The position numbers and the translations under genes are program-made. From assembly GCF_003026365.1 (NCBI RefSeq), contig NZ_PYOM01000017.1, positions 1-64,000 of the forward strand: a DNA stretch of 64,000 nucleotides, given 5' to 3'. Source of the DNA: Photobacterium angustum. GTDB lineage: Bacteria; Pseudomonadota; Gammaproteobacteria; Enterobacterales; Vibrionaceae. Below, one piece after another: positions 48,896 through 58,703 of the stretch. The stretch's first letter is position 1, and each line of letters starts with the position of its first letter. Below the pieces are notes generated by a model. The model had not been told where the DNA came from. It made no database searches and was given only the letters and a program-made list of their open reading frames with translations.

Positions 48896-50653
48896 ATGGC
48901 AGGAAAAATACCACGTTCATTCATTGATGATCTTATTTCTCGACATGACATTGTCGATGTCATTGATGCACGGGTAAAACTCAAAAAACAAGGCAAAAAC
49001 TTTGGTGCTTGTTGTCCTTTCCATAACGAAAAAACACCCTCTTTTTCTGTTAGCCAAGAAAAGCAGTTTTACCACTGTTTCGGTTGTGGTGTGCACGGTA
49101 ACGTACTCGATTTTGTCATGGAGTTTGATCGCCTTGATTTTGTTGATGCGATTGAAGAATTAGCTTCACAGCTAGGTTTGGAAGTGCCACGTGAAAACGA
49201 TGGAAATAATACCCATCGTGGTCCAAAAGCCGCTGACAAACGTAATTACTATGAGTTGATGGGACAAGTTTCACAATTTTACCAATCTCAACTTCGTACC
49301 AAAGAAGGTGAAATTGCTATCGATTATCTCAAAGGTCGTGGCTTATCCGGTGAAATCGTAAAAAAATTCTCGATCGGGTTTATTCCTGATCAATGGGACA
49401 TGGTACGGAGTCGTTTTGGCAGAGATAATGAATCGCAAAAAGCACTTGTAAACACAGGTATGCTGATCGAGAACGACAATGGTCGTCGTTATGATCGCTT
49501 CCGTGGCCGAGTGATGTTTCCGATCCATGATCGACGTGGACGAGTTATTGGTTTTGGCGGACGCGTGTTAGGCGATGGCACCCCAAAATACCTCAACTCA
49601 CCTGAAACCGATATTTTCCATAAAGGTCGCGAGTTATACGGCTTATATGAAGTGTTACAAACTCACCGTGAACCAAATAAAATCATGGTAGTTGAAGGTT
49701 ATATGGATGTCGTCGCGTTAGCGCAATTTGGTGTTGATTACGCCGTAGCGTCACTCGGTACATCAACCACAGGCGATCATATTCAAAGTCTATTTCGTCA
49801 AACTAGCACGGTTGTATGTTGTTATGATGGCGATAGAGCTGGACGAGACGCTGCATGGCGAGCAATGGAGCAAGCACTGCCGTATTTAACGGATGGTCGC
49901 CAACTCAAATTCATGTTCTTGCCTGACGGCGAAGATCCTGATTCATGTATTCGTGCTGAAGGCAAAGACGCCTTTGAACAACGTGTTGATGAAGCGATGC
50001 CATTATCAGATTTTCTCTTCAACAGTTTAATGCGACAGGTAGATACCACCAGCCGCGAAGGGAAAGCAAAACTTAGCACCCTCGCCGTTCCACTGATCGA
50101 TAAGGTCCCTGGTGGCACGCTCAGGCTATACTTACGTGAGCTGCTTGGCAAAAATTTAGGTTTGCCTGACGAAGCCCAGCTTCAGCAACTAATATCAATG
50201 CATGGCAAAACATCAAAGCCTGTTGGCCAAGTACAAATTAAACGAACACCAATGCGAGAAGTGATCGCATTATTGATTCAGCACCCTAACTTTGTCACTC
50301 ACCTTGAGTTTGACATGAGTGCATTTGAAAATATTGAATTATCAGGCTTAAATTTATTGCTATCGATAGTTGATAAATGCCGAAGTAACCCCAATATCAG
50401 CACTGGACAACTTTTAGAACACTGGCGCGGTACCAAGAATGAAGCCACAATGGCTCGTCTCGCTGCGTGGGTATTACCGTTGTCGAAAGATGAAGACAAC
50501 AGCTTAGATGTATTTTTAGACGCAATGGACAAAATTATTGATCAGTGCGTCAAACAACAAATTGAACAGTTGCAGACTAAATCGAGAACAGTCGGCTTAT
50601 CAGTCGAAGAAAAACAGGAATTACAGTTACTATTACTGAATCGTCCTGTTTAA
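48896..50653 (+). CDS. dnaG: DNA primase
   Basis: DnaG makes RNA primers at the replication fork. The 585 residues have the zinc finger with Cys40, His43, Cys61 and Cys64 (CPFHNEKTPSF, HCFGCG), the same numbers as E. coli. They also have the TOPRIM core (MVVEGYMDVVAL, CCYDGDRAGR) and a C-terminal DnaB-binding domain. The frame opens 69 bases earlier, inside the hairpin region; MAGKIPRSF at 48896 is the conserved start, and its ribosome site (CAGG) is weak, in keeping with low expression. Confidence 0.96.
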   Translation: MAGKIPRSFIDDLISRHDIVDVIDARVKLKKQGKNFGACCPFHNEKTPSFSVSQEKQFYHCFGCGVHGNVLDFVMEFDRLDFVDAIEELASQLGLEVPRENDGNNTHRGPKAADKRNYYELMGQVSQFYQSQLRTKEGEIAIDYLKGRGLSGEIVKKFSIGFIPDQWDMVRSRFGRDNESQKALVNTGMLIENDNGRRYDRFRGRVMFPIHDRRGRVIGFGGRVLGDGTPKYLNSPETDIFHKGRELYGLYEVLQTHREPNKIMVVEGYMDVVALAQFGVDYAVASLGTSTTGDHIQSLFRQTSTVVCCYDGDRAGRDAAWRAMEQALPYLTDGRQLKFMFLPDGEDPDSCIRAEGKDAFEQRVDEAMPLSDFLFNSLMRQVDTTSREGKAKLSTLAVPLIDKVPGGTLRLYLRELLGKNLGLPDEAQLQQLISMHGKTSKPVGQVQIKRTPMREVIALLIQHPNFVTHLEFDMSAFENIELSGLNLLLSIVDKCRSNPNISTGQLLEHWRGTKNEATMARLAAWVLPLSKDEDNSLDVFLDAMDKIIDQCVKQQIEQLQTKSRTVGLSVEEKQELQLLLLNRPV

Positions 50654-50677
50654 TAAGTAGTCAACAATTAAGAAATT

Positions 50678-50686
50678 TGTTATAAT
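50678..50686 (+). promoter_or_regulatory. Extended -10 promoter before rpoD
   Basis: TGT-TATAAT is an extended -10 with a perfect hexamer, 60 bases upstream of the rpoD ATG and just after the dnaG stop. No good -35 is seen. It would allow rpoD to be made independently of rpsU. Confidence 0.6.
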
Positions 50687-50745
50687 TAACGGTTTGCAAC
50701 TCTGCATACTAAATTATCACTCAGACCCGAAGTTGGATACCGTCT

Positions 50746-52596
50746 ATGGAGCAAAATCCGCAGTCACAGCTAAAGTTACTTGTTGCGAAAGGCAAGGAAC
50801 AAGGCTATCTGACCTACGCCGAAGTAAATGACCACCTACCAGAAGATATTGTTGATTCTGATCAGGTTGAAGACATTATTCAAATGATTAATGACATGGG
50901 TATTAAGGTAGTTGAAACTGCCCCTGATGCCGATGAACTCATGATGACTGAAGATAATGCCGACGAAGACGCCATTGAAGCAGCGGCGCAAGCATTATCA
51001 AGCGTAGAAAGCGAGATCGGCCGCACGACAGACCCTGTACGTATGTACATGCGTGAGATGGGTACGGTTGAACTACTTACTCGTGAAGGCGAAATTGATA
51101 TCGCAAAACGCATTGAAGATGGTATTAACCAAGTTCAATGTTCTGTCGCTGAATACCCATCTGCAATTGCTCACTTACTTGAGCAATTCGATAAAGTTGA
51201 AGCTGATGAGCTTCGCCTAACTGATATTATTTCAGGCTTTGTTGATCCTAACGAAGAAGCAACTGCTGCACCAACAGCAACGCACATTGGTTCAGAGCTA
51301 AGCGAAAGTGATCTTGAAGACGAAGATAAAGATCTTGAAGATGACGAAGACGCTGAAGATAGCGATGAAGAAGAAGATGACGGCAGCATCGATCCAGAGC
51401 TTGCTCGCGAGAAGTTCTTAGAACTACGCCAAGCCTACGATAAAATGGCGTTAGCAATTGAAACAAACGGTCGTCAAAATGCGACGACTGAAGTTGCAGT
51501 TGAAGAGCTATCAGAAGTATTCAAGCAGTTCCGTCTGATACCTAAGCAGTTTGACCGTTTGGTTAGCTCACTACGTGATTCTATGGATAAAGTACGCACT
51601 AACGAGCGTCTTATCATGCGTATGTGTGTTGATAACAGCAAAATGCCAAAGAAAACATTCGTTTCCTTATTTGCAGGTAACGAATCAAGCCAAGATTGGA
51701 TTGATGAAGCACTAAATTCTGGCAAACCTTATGCTGAGCGCTTAAAGGTATACGAAGAAGATCTTCGTCGTTCTTCGCTTAAGCTACGCATGCTAGAAGA
51801 AGAAACAGGTCTTTCAATCGAACGTATTAAAGACATCAGCCGTCGTATGTCTATCGGTGAAGCAAAAGCTCGCCGTGCGAAAAAAGAGATGGTTGAAGCA
51901 AACTTACGTCTGGTTATTTCTATCGCGAAGAAGTACACCAACCGCGGTCTGCAGTTCTTGGATCTAATCCAAGAAGGTAACATTGGTTTGATGAAAGCTG
52001 TTGATAAATTTGAATACCGTCGTGGTTACAAATTCTCAACTTATGCGACATGGTGGATCCGTCAGGCAATCACACGTTCAATCGCAGATCAGGCACGTAC
52101 TATTCGTATTCCTGTTCACATGATTGAAACCATCAACAAACTGAACCGTATCTCTCGTCAGATGCTTCAGGAGATGGGTCGTGAGCCATTACCTGAAGAA
52201 TTGGCTGAACGCATGCAAATGCCGGAAGACAAGATCCGTAAGGTATTGAAGATTGCTAAAGAGCCAATATCAATGGAAACCCCAATTGGTGATGATGAAG
52301 ATTCACATCTAGGTGACTTCATTGAAGATACTACGCTTCAATTACCAATGGATGCAGCAACAGCAACCAATCTACGTGCAGCGACAAACGATGTACTTGC
52401 AGGCCTAACACCACGTGAAGCTAAAGTACTACGTATGCGTTTCGGTATTGATATGAATACTGACCACACGTTAGAAGAAGTGGGTAAACAGTTTGATGTA
52501 ACGCGTGAGCGTATTCGTCAGATTGAAGCAAAAGCGTTACGTAAGCTTCGCCACCCAAGCCGTTCTGATGTGCTACGCAGTTTCCTCGACGAGTAA
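50746..52596 (+). CDS. rpoD: RNA polymerase primary sigma factor RpoD
   Basis: The 616-residue sigma-70 contains region 1.1 (1 to about 80), the region 1.2 motif [12 protein letters not shown], an acidic non-conserved insert (about 185-210, Asp/Glu-rich), region 2 ([17 protein letters not shown]), region 3, and the region 4 helix-turn-helix ([27 protein letters not shown]). It is the last gene of the rpsU-yqeY-dnaG-rpoD operon. Confidence 0.98.
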   Translation: MEQNPQSQLKLLVAKGKEQGYLTYAEVNDHLPEDIVDSDQVEDIIQMINDMGIKVVETAPDADELMMTEDNADEDAIEAAAQALSSVESEIGRTTDPVRMYMREMGTVELLTREGEIDIAKRIEDGINQVQCSVAEYPSAIAHLLEQFDKVEADELRLTDIISGFVDPNEEATAAPTATHIGSELSESDLEDEDKDLEDDEDAEDSDEEEDDGSIDPELAREKFLELRQAYDKMALAIETNGRQNATTEVAVEELSEVFKQFRLIPKQFDRLVSSLRDSMDKVRTNERLIMRMCVDNSKMPKKTFVSLFAGNESSQDWIDEALNSGKPYAERLKVYEEDLRRSSLKLRMLEEETGLSIERIKDISRRMSIGEAKARRAKKEMVEANLRLVISIAKKYTNRGLQFLDLIQEGNIGLMKAVDKFEYRRGYKFSTYATWWIRQAITRSIADQARTIRIPVHMIETINKLNRISRQMLQEMGREPLPEELAERMQMPEDKIRKVLKIAKEPISMETPIGDDEDSHLGDFIEDTTLQLPMDAATATNLRAATNDVLAGLTPREAKVLRMRFGIDMNTDHTLEEVGKQFDVTRERIRQIEAKALRKLRHPSRSDVLRSFLDE

Positions 52597-52609
52597 ACTT
52601 AAGCATTAA

Positions 52610-52637
52610 AAAAAGCGAGCCTAGCGCTCGCTTTTTT
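52610..52637 (+). terminator. Terminator after rpoD
   Basis: AAAGCGAGC and GCTCGCTTT stem with a short loop, then TTTTTG. Confidence 0.88.
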
Positions 52638-52754
52638 GTATCTTAAGCAATGCACACAATAAAATAACAAAGTCACTTATTTGATTTATGCTGCAAATAT
52701 CTCGAATAGAAGACTAACTGTTGAAAAAGCAAACAAAATCCTAGCCTTAATCGC

Positions 52755-52783
52755 TAGACAAGGGCAAATCCATCCCCTATAAT
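52755..52783 (+). promoter_or_regulatory. Promoter of tRNA-Ile2
   Basis: TAGACA (52755-52760), a 17-base spacer, and a perfect TATAAT (52778-52783). The tRNA begins 13 bases downstream. Confidence 0.8.
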
Positions 52784-52795
52784 TTGCCCCATATT

Positions 52796-52871
52796 GGCCC
52801 CTTAGCTCAGTGGTTAGAGCAGGCGACTCATAATCGCTTGGTCCCCAGTTCAAGTCTGGGAGGGGCCACCA
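52796..52871 (+). tRNA. ileX: tRNA-Ile2 (anticodon CAU, lysidine type)
   Basis: A 76-base tRNA has acceptor GGCCCCT/AGGGGCC, encoded CCA and anticodon loop CTCATAA. The anticodon CAT looks like methionine, but the body (GGCCCCTTAGCTCAGTGGTT, D and T arms) is almost the same as E. coli ileX/ileY, which TilS modifies to read AUA. E. coli ileX also lies just after rpoD. Elongator tRNA-Met has a different acceptor stem. The assignment rests on resemblance and synteny. Confidence 0.85.
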
Positions 52872-52878
52872 AACATAG

Positions 52879-52918
52879 AAAGGCAGAAAAGGTTAATCCT
52901 TCTCTGCCTTTTATTTTA
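52879..52918 (+). terminator. Terminator after tRNA-Ile2
   Basis: AAGGCAGA..AGG, loop TTAAT, CCT..TCTGCCTT, followed by TTATTTTAT. Confidence 0.8.
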
Positions 52919-53444
52919 TCTATATACACCCTTTCAGATTCAGATCACAAAAACCATTATTGTGATTTCATCAATTACTTTGATACTTCTTCACCACAAC
53001 AGAATATATTACAGCGTAAAGACAATATTAAATAACCCTTCAAGTCTTGATAAATAACAATACTTTATTTTTATTTATCAGCATAATCATCATCGTTACG
53101 TCACATAACAATGAGACGATTTAGGCTCTTAACTCTAAGTGCAAATCATAAGAGTTCTGCTATAATGTTGCGCTCGTTAAGCTCATATCCAATAAACTGT
53201 TTGATATTATAAATTAACGCAAGTACCAAGATCTAACCAACGATAAGTAACAATAAAAATTTTGTACTGTCACTTTATCAAAGCGCCAACGTTTTTATAA
53301 AGTAATGTTTATCGAGTTTTTTATTACAACCATCGTAGTAACTATTCTCTCATTTAGGATGTAGTGATACAGCAATCAGATGAGAACACTGGTTCTATGA
53401 TAATAATTTCCCCTCGGGTAAAAGTTCGTCTGGAGAGACCCTCA
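52919..53444 (+). other. pykF upstream region with long leader
   Basis: An extended -10 promoter TGC-TATAAT lies at 53158-53166, without a clear -35. If it is used, the mRNA leader is about 270 bases. Upstream, TGAGACGATTTA at 53112-53123 matches the Cra/FruR operator core TGAAWCGNTTNA closely. No coding frame in this stretch looks real; two short open frames here are not supported. Confidence 0.45.
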
Positions 53445-54857
53445 ATGAAAAAGACCAAGATCGTATGTACGATTGGACCTAAAACTGAATCTGTAGAAAT
53501 GCTTACTAAACTAGCTAACGCTGGTATGAACGTAATGCGTCTTAACTTCTCACACGGTGACTTCGAAGAGCACGGTCAACGTATTCGTAACCTACGCGAA
53601 GTAATGGCTAATACAGGCAAAGAGCTAGCAATCCTGTTAGATACTAAAGGCCCTGAAATCCGTACAATCAAACTAGAAGGCGGTCAAGACTTCTCTCTAG
53701 TAGCTGGTCAAGATTTTACATTTACAACTGACACTTCAGTTGTAGGTAACCAAAACTGCGTTGCAGTAACTTACCCAGGTTTTGCTAAAGACCTCACAAA
53801 AGGTAACACTATCCTAGTAGACGACGGTCTAATCGAAATGGAAGTGTTAGAAACAACTGATACTGAAGTAAAGTGTAAAGTACTTAACAACGGTGACTTA
53901 GGCGAAAACAAAGGTGTTAACCTACCTGGCGTTTCTGTAAAACTTCCTGCACTTGCTGAAAAAGACAAAGCTGATCTTAAGTTTGGTTGTGAGCAAGGCG
54001 TTGATTTCGTTGCTGCATCTTTCATCCGTAAAGCTGAAGATGTACAAGAAATCCGTGCACTTCTAACCGCTAACGGTGGCGAAAACATCCAAATCATCTC
54101 TAAGATCGAAAACCAAGAAGGTGTTGATAACTTCGACGCGATTCTTGATGCATCTGACGGTATCATGGTTGCTCGTGGTGACCTAGGTGTTGAGATTCCA
54201 GTAGAAGAAGTAATCTTCGCTCAGAAGATGATGATCGAGAAATGTAACCGCGCACGTAAAGTTGTAATCACTGCAACTCAAATGCTTGATTCTATGATTA
54301 AGAACCCACGTCCAACTCGCGCAGAAGCGGGCGACGTTGCTAACGCAATCATGGATGGTACAGATGCAGTAATGCTTTCTGGTGAGTCAGCGAAGGGTAA
54401 ATACCCAATTGAAGCTGTAACTATCATGGCGCAAATCTGTGCACGTACAGATTACGTTGTTAAGCCAGAGCTAGGTTCTCGTCTAGATAGCCCTCGTCTA
54501 CGTATCACAGAAGCGGTATGTAAAGGTGCAGTAGATACAGCTGAGAAACTAAACGCTCCGCTAATTATCGTTGCTACTGAAGCTGGTAAGTCAGCTCGCT
54601 CTGTACGTAAGTACTTCCCAACAGCACGTATTCTTGCTGTAACAACAAATACTAAGACAGCAGCTCAGCTATGTCTTTCTAAAGGTGTTACACCTGTTGT
54701 TGTTGATTCAATTGAAAGCACAGATGCATTCTACCTACGCGGTAAAGAGCTAGCGCTTGAAACGGGTCTTGGTGCTAAAGGCGACATCGTTGTTATGGTT
54801 TCTGGTGCTCTAGTAGCTTCAGGTACTACAAACACAGCATCTGTACACGTACTTTAA
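53445..54857 (+). CDS. pykF: Pyruvate kinase I
   Basis: It converts phosphoenolpyruvate and ADP to pyruvate and ATP. The 470 residues equal E. coli PykF in length. It has [16 protein letters not shown] at the start, [10 protein letters not shown], the active-site [13 protein letters not shown], and GDLGVEIP. The frame opens 81 bases earlier, but GGAGAG before 53445 and the conserved start decide. The codon bias is that of a highly expressed gene. Confidence 0.97.
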   Translation: MKKTKIVCTIGPKTESVEMLTKLANAGMNVMRLNFSHGDFEEHGQRIRNLREVMANTGKELAILLDTKGPEIRTIKLEGGQDFSLVAGQDFTFTTDTSVVGNQNCVAVTYPGFAKDLTKGNTILVDDGLIEMEVLETTDTEVKCKVLNNGDLGENKGVNLPGVSVKLPALAEKDKADLKFGCEQGVDFVAASFIRKAEDVQEIRALLTANGGENIQIISKIENQEGVDNFDAILDASDGIMVARGDLGVEIPVEEVIFAQKMMIEKCNRARKVVITATQMLDSMIKNPRPTRAEAGDVANAIMDGTDAVMLSGESAKGKYPIEAVTIMAQICARTDYVVKPELGSRLDSPRLRITEAVCKGAVDTAEKLNAPLIIVATEAGKSARSVRKYFPTARILAVTTNTKTAAQLCLSKGVTPVVVDSIESTDAFYLRGKELALETGLGAKGDIVVMVSGALVASGTTNTASVHVL

Positions 54858-54876
54858 TTCGTACCTACTGATGTAT

Positions 54877-54904
54877 AAAAAGGAGCTCTAGTAGCTCCTT
54901 TTTT
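54877..54904 (+). terminator. Terminator after pykF
   Basis: AAAAAGGAGCT and AGCTCCTTTTTT around a short loop (CTAGT). Confidence 0.88.
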
Positions 54905-55185
54905 ATTCTCTTAACACCTTAAACACCCTCCCTCTTAAGGCGCTGCTTGTAACCTTAATAATAAATACGTGATAGCCCTTACTTTGGGGAATGCGACATC
55001 CTTATGTTAGCCATCACTTATATGATACCCCTACTATAAATGCCCAAATAGCACCTAAAATGTTTAAGCAATAAACAAACCAATGTATACTTTAATCTCA
55101 AATCACTAATAAATTCATATATAACAAGACGATAAATTCTCAATAATAATAATAACGAGAATTTAAGAAGCTGAAGAGGATTGAC
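54905..55185 (+). promoter_or_regulatory. GntR gene upstream region with inverted repeat
   Basis: The stretch is AT-rich. An 8-base inverted repeat, AAATTCTC (55134-55141) and GAGAATTT (55157-55164), surrounds an AAT-repeat spacer of 15 bases and ends 21 bases before the GTG start. It could be an operator or a leader hairpin that hides the ribosome site. Nothing else is recognised. Confidence 0.45.
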
Positions 55186-55839
55186 GTGTCTAGCCCGACT
55201 TTAACGAATCAGGTTATGGAGGTTATCCGACAAGATATCTTGCTCGGTAAACTTACCCCAGGCCAAAAGCTCGTTGTCGCTGATCTTAAAGAGCGATACA
55301 ACGTAGGTGCATCTCCAATTAGAGAAGCCTTAGTGCAATTATCATGGAAAAAGTACGTTAAATTTGCACCACAAAAAGGGTGTTGGGTCGCCCCCGTTTC
55401 AATTGAAGAACTACAAGATCTTTTTAGTGCTAATAATGTTATCTCTCGAGAGCTATTAACGCGCGCAATCACACAAGGTGATGAAGCTTGGGAGCTCAAT
55501 ATCTTAACGACCTATCACAAACTCAGTCGCTTAGATCCAGCTCTTGATGACACTGACTTATCTGAATGGGAACAACGTCATAGTGATTTTCATACCGCCA
55601 TTTTAACCAGTGCCAACTCTCCTGTAATGCTCGATATCTATAATGATATCTACGATCAAATAAAACGTTATCGTCATATTTGGGTAAGTAAAACACGAGA
55701 AGCTGAAGATCGCTACAACGATCAAGGGGAACACGAAGCCTTAATGAAAGCAGTCCTTGATCGTGATATAGAGCTCGCACAGAAAATCATGCAGACCCAC
55801 TTTGAAAGAGCGGTTGATGATATAAAGAATCATCTCTAA
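55186..55839 (+). CDS. GntR-family regulator, FCD type
   Basis: The 217 residues consist of an N-terminal winged helix (about 5-70: IRQDILLGKLTPGQKL and GASPIREALVQLSW) and a helical FCD ligand-binding domain (about 85-215) with histidines in HSDFHTAIL and HEALMKAVL that fit the FCD metal site. It resembles CsiR and related regulators of organic-acid catabolism; the ligand is unknown. Initiation is at GTG after GAAGAGGA. No metabolic genes lie next to it apart from pykF upstream. Confidence 0.88.
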   Translation: MSSPTLTNQVMEVIRQDILLGKLTPGQKLVVADLKERYNVGASPIREALVQLSWKKYVKFAPQKGCWVAPVSIEELQDLFSANNVISRELLTRAITQGDEAWELNILTTYHKLSRLDPALDDTDLSEWEQRHSDFHTAILTSANSPVMLDIYNDIYDQIKRYRHIWVSKTREAEDRYNDQGEHEALMKAVLDRDIELAQKIMQTHFERAVDDIKNHL

Positions 55840-55860
55840 CCTTTTCAATAATAAATAAAA

Positions 55861-55889
55861 AAAGCTCGTTAATACAATTAACGAGCTTT
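55861..55889. terminator. Terminator shared by the GntR gene and the small membrane ORF
   Basis: A perfect 13-base-pair stem, AAAGCTCGTTAAT, loop ACA, ATTAACGAGCTTT, with A7 on the left and T4 on the right. Confidence 0.85.
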
Positions 55890-55895
55890 TTGATC

Positions 55896-56027
55896 TTACC
55901 AGCCAAAGAGCTCTTTATGATGGGTATTTAACAGTAATACAACTAACAAAAAGTAAATTGCACTCACTTTAAAACCTAAAAGAACGAGAATAGCTGTGGT
56001 TAATCGGACCAAAAATTGCCGCAGCAT
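55896..56027 (-). CDS. Small membrane protein, 43 residues
   Basis: A short minus-strand frame begins MLRQFLVRLTTAILV and ends NTHHKELFGW. It has a basic N-terminus, one long hydrophobic stretch (about 6-35) and a polar tail, so one TM helix or a helical hairpin is likely. GAGGT lies six bases before the ATG, and a terminator follows the stop directly. It lies downstream of ilvH beyond the ilvH terminator, so it has its own promoter or read-through. No family is recognised. Confidence rests on the start site, hydrophobic profile and terminator. Confidence 0.6.
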   Translation of the reverse strand: MLRQFLVRLTTAILVLLGFKVSAIYFLLVVLLLNTHHKELFGW

Positions 56028-56102
56028 CGCTTACCTCATATGGTATAAGCGCTTCCCTGCCTTCTGCTCCTTACTAAAGGTTAGTAGATATCCATGCATT
56101 AA

Positions 56103-56141
56103 AAAAACAAAAGCCGATTGCTTATTACAACAATCGGCTTT
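56103..56141 (-). terminator. Terminator after ilvH
   Basis: On the minus strand AAAGCCGATTG and CAATCGGCTTT pair, followed by TGTTTTTTT. Confidence 0.85.
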
Positions 56142-56161
56142 GTTAATAGTGCGCTATACAA

Positions 56162-56659
56162 TTACGCCTTTAATGCACGCTCTCCTCGAGCCATGCCGAC
56201 TATACCACTTCGAGCGACTTCAATAATTTCTGTCGCTTCACCTACGGCCGCTAGAAATGCATCAAGTTTTTCACCTGTACCGATTAATTGAATAGTATAA
56301 ATTTGGCTTGTAACATCAATAATCTGTCCCCGAAAAATATCTGCAGTACGTTTAACTTCTGCTCGCGCAAAGCCACTTGCTTTAACTTTGGTTAGCATTA
56401 ATTCACGCTCAACATGCTCTGATTCAGTAATGTTACTGACCTTTAAAATATCAATCAGCTTATGAAGGTGTTTTTCAATTTGCTCATAAGCCGATTCATT
56501 TTTCACATTGGTCGTGATGTTCAAGCGAGACAACGTTGGATCATCAGTCGGCGCAACAGTAAGTGACTCGATATTGTAACCACGTTGAGAAAACAGTCCC
56601 ACCACACGAGATAATGCGCCCGGTTGGTTTTCAAGTAATACTGAAATAATTCTACGCAT
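56162..56659 (-). CDS. ilvH: Acetolactate synthase III regulatory subunit
   Basis: IlvH binds valine and controls the IlvI catalytic subunit. The 165 residues begin [23 protein letters not shown], the ACT domain that forms the valine site, and continue into the C-terminal ALS_ss domain. The ATG overlaps the ilvI stop (TAATG), so the subunits are translationally coupled. The upstream extension in frame lies inside ilvI and is not used. Confidence 0.96.
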   Translation of the reverse strand: MRRIISVLLENQPGALSRVVGLFSQRGYNIESLTVAPTDDPTLSRLNITTNVKNESAYEQIEKHLHKLIDILKVSNITESEHVERELMLTKVKASGFARAEVKRTADIFRGQIIDVTSQIYTIQLIGTGEKLDAFLAAVGEATEIIEVARSGIVGMARGERALKA

Positions 56660-58377
56660 TATGTTCTCTCCGTCTTGCTTAACCACATCTCATTCATTGC
56701 ACCACCACGGATAAGCATTGGGTAAACGTGCTCTGTTTCATCAACACTGATATCAATAAAGACTAATTTATCTTTTAGTGCTAAAGCTTTCTCTAGTTCA
56801 CTTTCTAATTTATTAGGATCTGAAATTCGTACACCAACATGGCCATAAGCTTCAGCAATAGCCGCAAAATCAGGCACAGAGTCCATGTATGAATGTGAAT
56901 GGCGACCTTGATAGATCATATCTTGCCACTGTTTCACCATACCTAAGAATCGGTTATTTAAGTTAATGATCTTAACAGGAATATCGTATTGCAGCGCCGT
57001 AGATAGCTCTTGGATATTCATCTGAATACTGCCATCACCGGTTACGCACACCACTTCTGCATCAGGTAAAGCAAACTTCACTCCCATCGCAGCAGGTAAA
57101 CCAAAGCCCATCGTGCCTAAACCACCAGAATTAATCCAACGACGTGGCTTATCAAATGGATAATACAGTGCGGCAAACATTTGATGCTGACCAACATCAG
57201 AAGAGACATAAGCTTCGCCATTCGTTAAGCGGTGAAGCACTTCAATGACTTGCTGTGGTTTAATTCGATCGCTATCAGTGTCATAACTTAAACATTCACG
57301 TTCACGCCACGATTCAATTGATTGCCACCATTGCGCGATCTCTTGTTGATCATTTTTAACTTCATGCTCTTTCAATAATTTAAGCATGCTATTTAATACG
57401 GTATCCGCCGAGCCCACAATAGGAATATCTGCTGATACGGTTTTAGATATTGATGAAGGATCAATATCTATGTGCATGATCGTTGCATCAGGGCAGTACT
57501 TTTCTAAGTTGTTGGTCGTACGATCATCAAAACGCACTCCAATACCAAATATAAGATCTGCGTTATGCATTGCCATATTAGCTTCATAAGTGCCATGCAT
57601 ACCCAACATACCTAAACACTGTTTATGTGTGCCAGGGAACGCCCCTAGCCCCATCAGGGTATTTACAACAGGAATGTTTAATGACTCAGCAAGCTCAATC
57701 AATTGCTCGCTACACGATGACATGATAGCACCACCACCGACGTACAATACTGGCTTTTTCGCTGATAATAGCGCTTTAACACCACGTTTAATTTGTCCTT
57801 TATGACCTTGGGTCGTAGGATTATATGAACGTAATGAAATCGATTCTGGATATTGATATGGATACGCTTCAGCAGGGTTTAACATATCTTTAGGGATATC
57901 AACCACAACAGGACCAGGGCGGCCTGTAGATGCGATATAGAAGGCTTTTTTGATGATTTCAGGGATGTCTTCAGGTTTGGTTACAAGAAAGCTATGTTTA
58001 ACGACTGGGCGTGAGATCCCAACCATGTCACATTCTTGGAATGCATCGTTACCAATTAAGCTACTCATTACTTGTCCTGATAGTACGACCATAGGAATTG
58101 AATCCATATAAGCCGTTGCAATACCAGTAATGGCATTCGTTGCGCCAGGACCAGAGGTCACCAGTACAACGCCTACATCACCCGTAGCACGCGCATAACC
58201 ATCAGCCATATGAACAGCAGCTTGTTCATGACGAACAAGAACATGTTCAATATCGCTTTTCTCATGAAGGGCATCGTAGATATCAAGAACAGAGCCACCA
58301 GGGTAGCCGAATATATGCTTAACGCCTTGATCGATCATAGAACGTACGATCATATCAGCGCCGGACAACATCTCCAT
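56659..58377 (-). CDS. ilvI: Acetolactate synthase III catalytic subunit
   Basis: IlvI is a ThDP- and FAD-dependent enzyme that makes acetolactate and acetohydroxybutyrate for valine, leucine and isoleucine. The 572 residues contain the catalytic glutamate in [18 protein letters not shown], and the ThDP motif [15 protein letters not shown] continuing to [15 protein letters not shown] seven bases before the ATG at 58377 fixes the start; 20 further residues upstream in frame are not supported. In vibrios leuO lies close by, as here. Confidence 0.96.
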   Translation of the reverse strand: MEMLSGADMIVRSMIDQGVKHIFGYPGGSVLDIYDALHEKSDIEHVLVRHEQAAVHMADGYARATGDVGVVLVTSGPGATNAITGIATAYMDSIPMVVLSGQVMSSLIGNDAFQECDMVGISRPVVKHSFLVTKPEDIPEIIKKAFYIASTGRPGPVVVDIPKDMLNPAEAYPYQYPESISLRSYNPTTQGHKGQIKRGVKALLSAKKPVLYVGGGAIMSSCSEQLIELAESLNIPVVNTLMGLGAFPGTHKQCLGMLGMHGTYEANMAMHNADLIFGIGVRFDDRTTNNLEKYCPDATIMHIDIDPSSISKTVSADIPIVGSADTVLNSMLKLLKEHEVKNDQQEIAQWWQSIESWRERECLSYDTDSDRIKPQQVIEVLHRLTNGEAYVSSDVGQHQMFAALYYPFDKPRRWINSGGLGTMGFGLPAAMGVKFALPDAEVVCVTGDGSIQMNIQELSTALQYDIPVKIINLNNRFLGMVKQWQDMIYQGRHSHSYMDSVPDFAAIAEAYGHVGVRISDPNKLESELEKALALKDKLVFIDISVDETEHVYPMLIRGGAMNEMWLSKTERT

Positions 58378-58662
58378 ATTTTGTCTCCAGGTCGATGAAA
58401 CATAGTTAGGGCTTATTTTTAGCCTAATAAACGCCATGAATAATTCATGCTATGTATACTACGCAATGCAATAACAACACGCAGTTACCTGTAACAACTT
58501 TAACGCTTTTGCAGCATTTGAATCTAGAGGAAAAGTCGACTTTGATTTTAAAATCTTAAAAATTGATGTTTTATGACTTTTTACAGGCAAATAAAACCAT
58601 CAAGCCACATTAATAACCACGGTATAGTTTTATTACCAAATATGTTACTGGTTAAAGCAAAA
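58378..58662 (-). other. ilvIH upstream region
   Basis: About 285 bases of AT-rich DNA with short A and T tracts, as expected for an Lrp-type regulatory region. I see no attenuator hairpin or leader peptide rich in branched-chain codons. No gene is apparent. Confidence 0.4.
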
Positions 58663-58684
58663 AAGGAGCCATAATGGCTCCTTA
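58663..58684 (-). terminator. Terminator after the acyl-CoA synthetase gene
   Basis: AAGGAGCC, loop ATAAT, GGCTCCTT. On the minus strand TTTTGCTTT follows. Confidence 0.82.
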
Positions 58685-58703
58685 ATTTATTAAAAATAAA
58701 ACA

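Noticed and set aside
52784..53035. Open frame over the tRNA-Ile2 gene
   Set aside because: It reads through the tRNA and its terminator and resembles no protein.
58378..58662. Branched-chain amino acid attenuator before ilvIH
   Set aside because: No leader peptide with Leu, Val or Ile codon runs and no terminator/antiterminator pair was seen.
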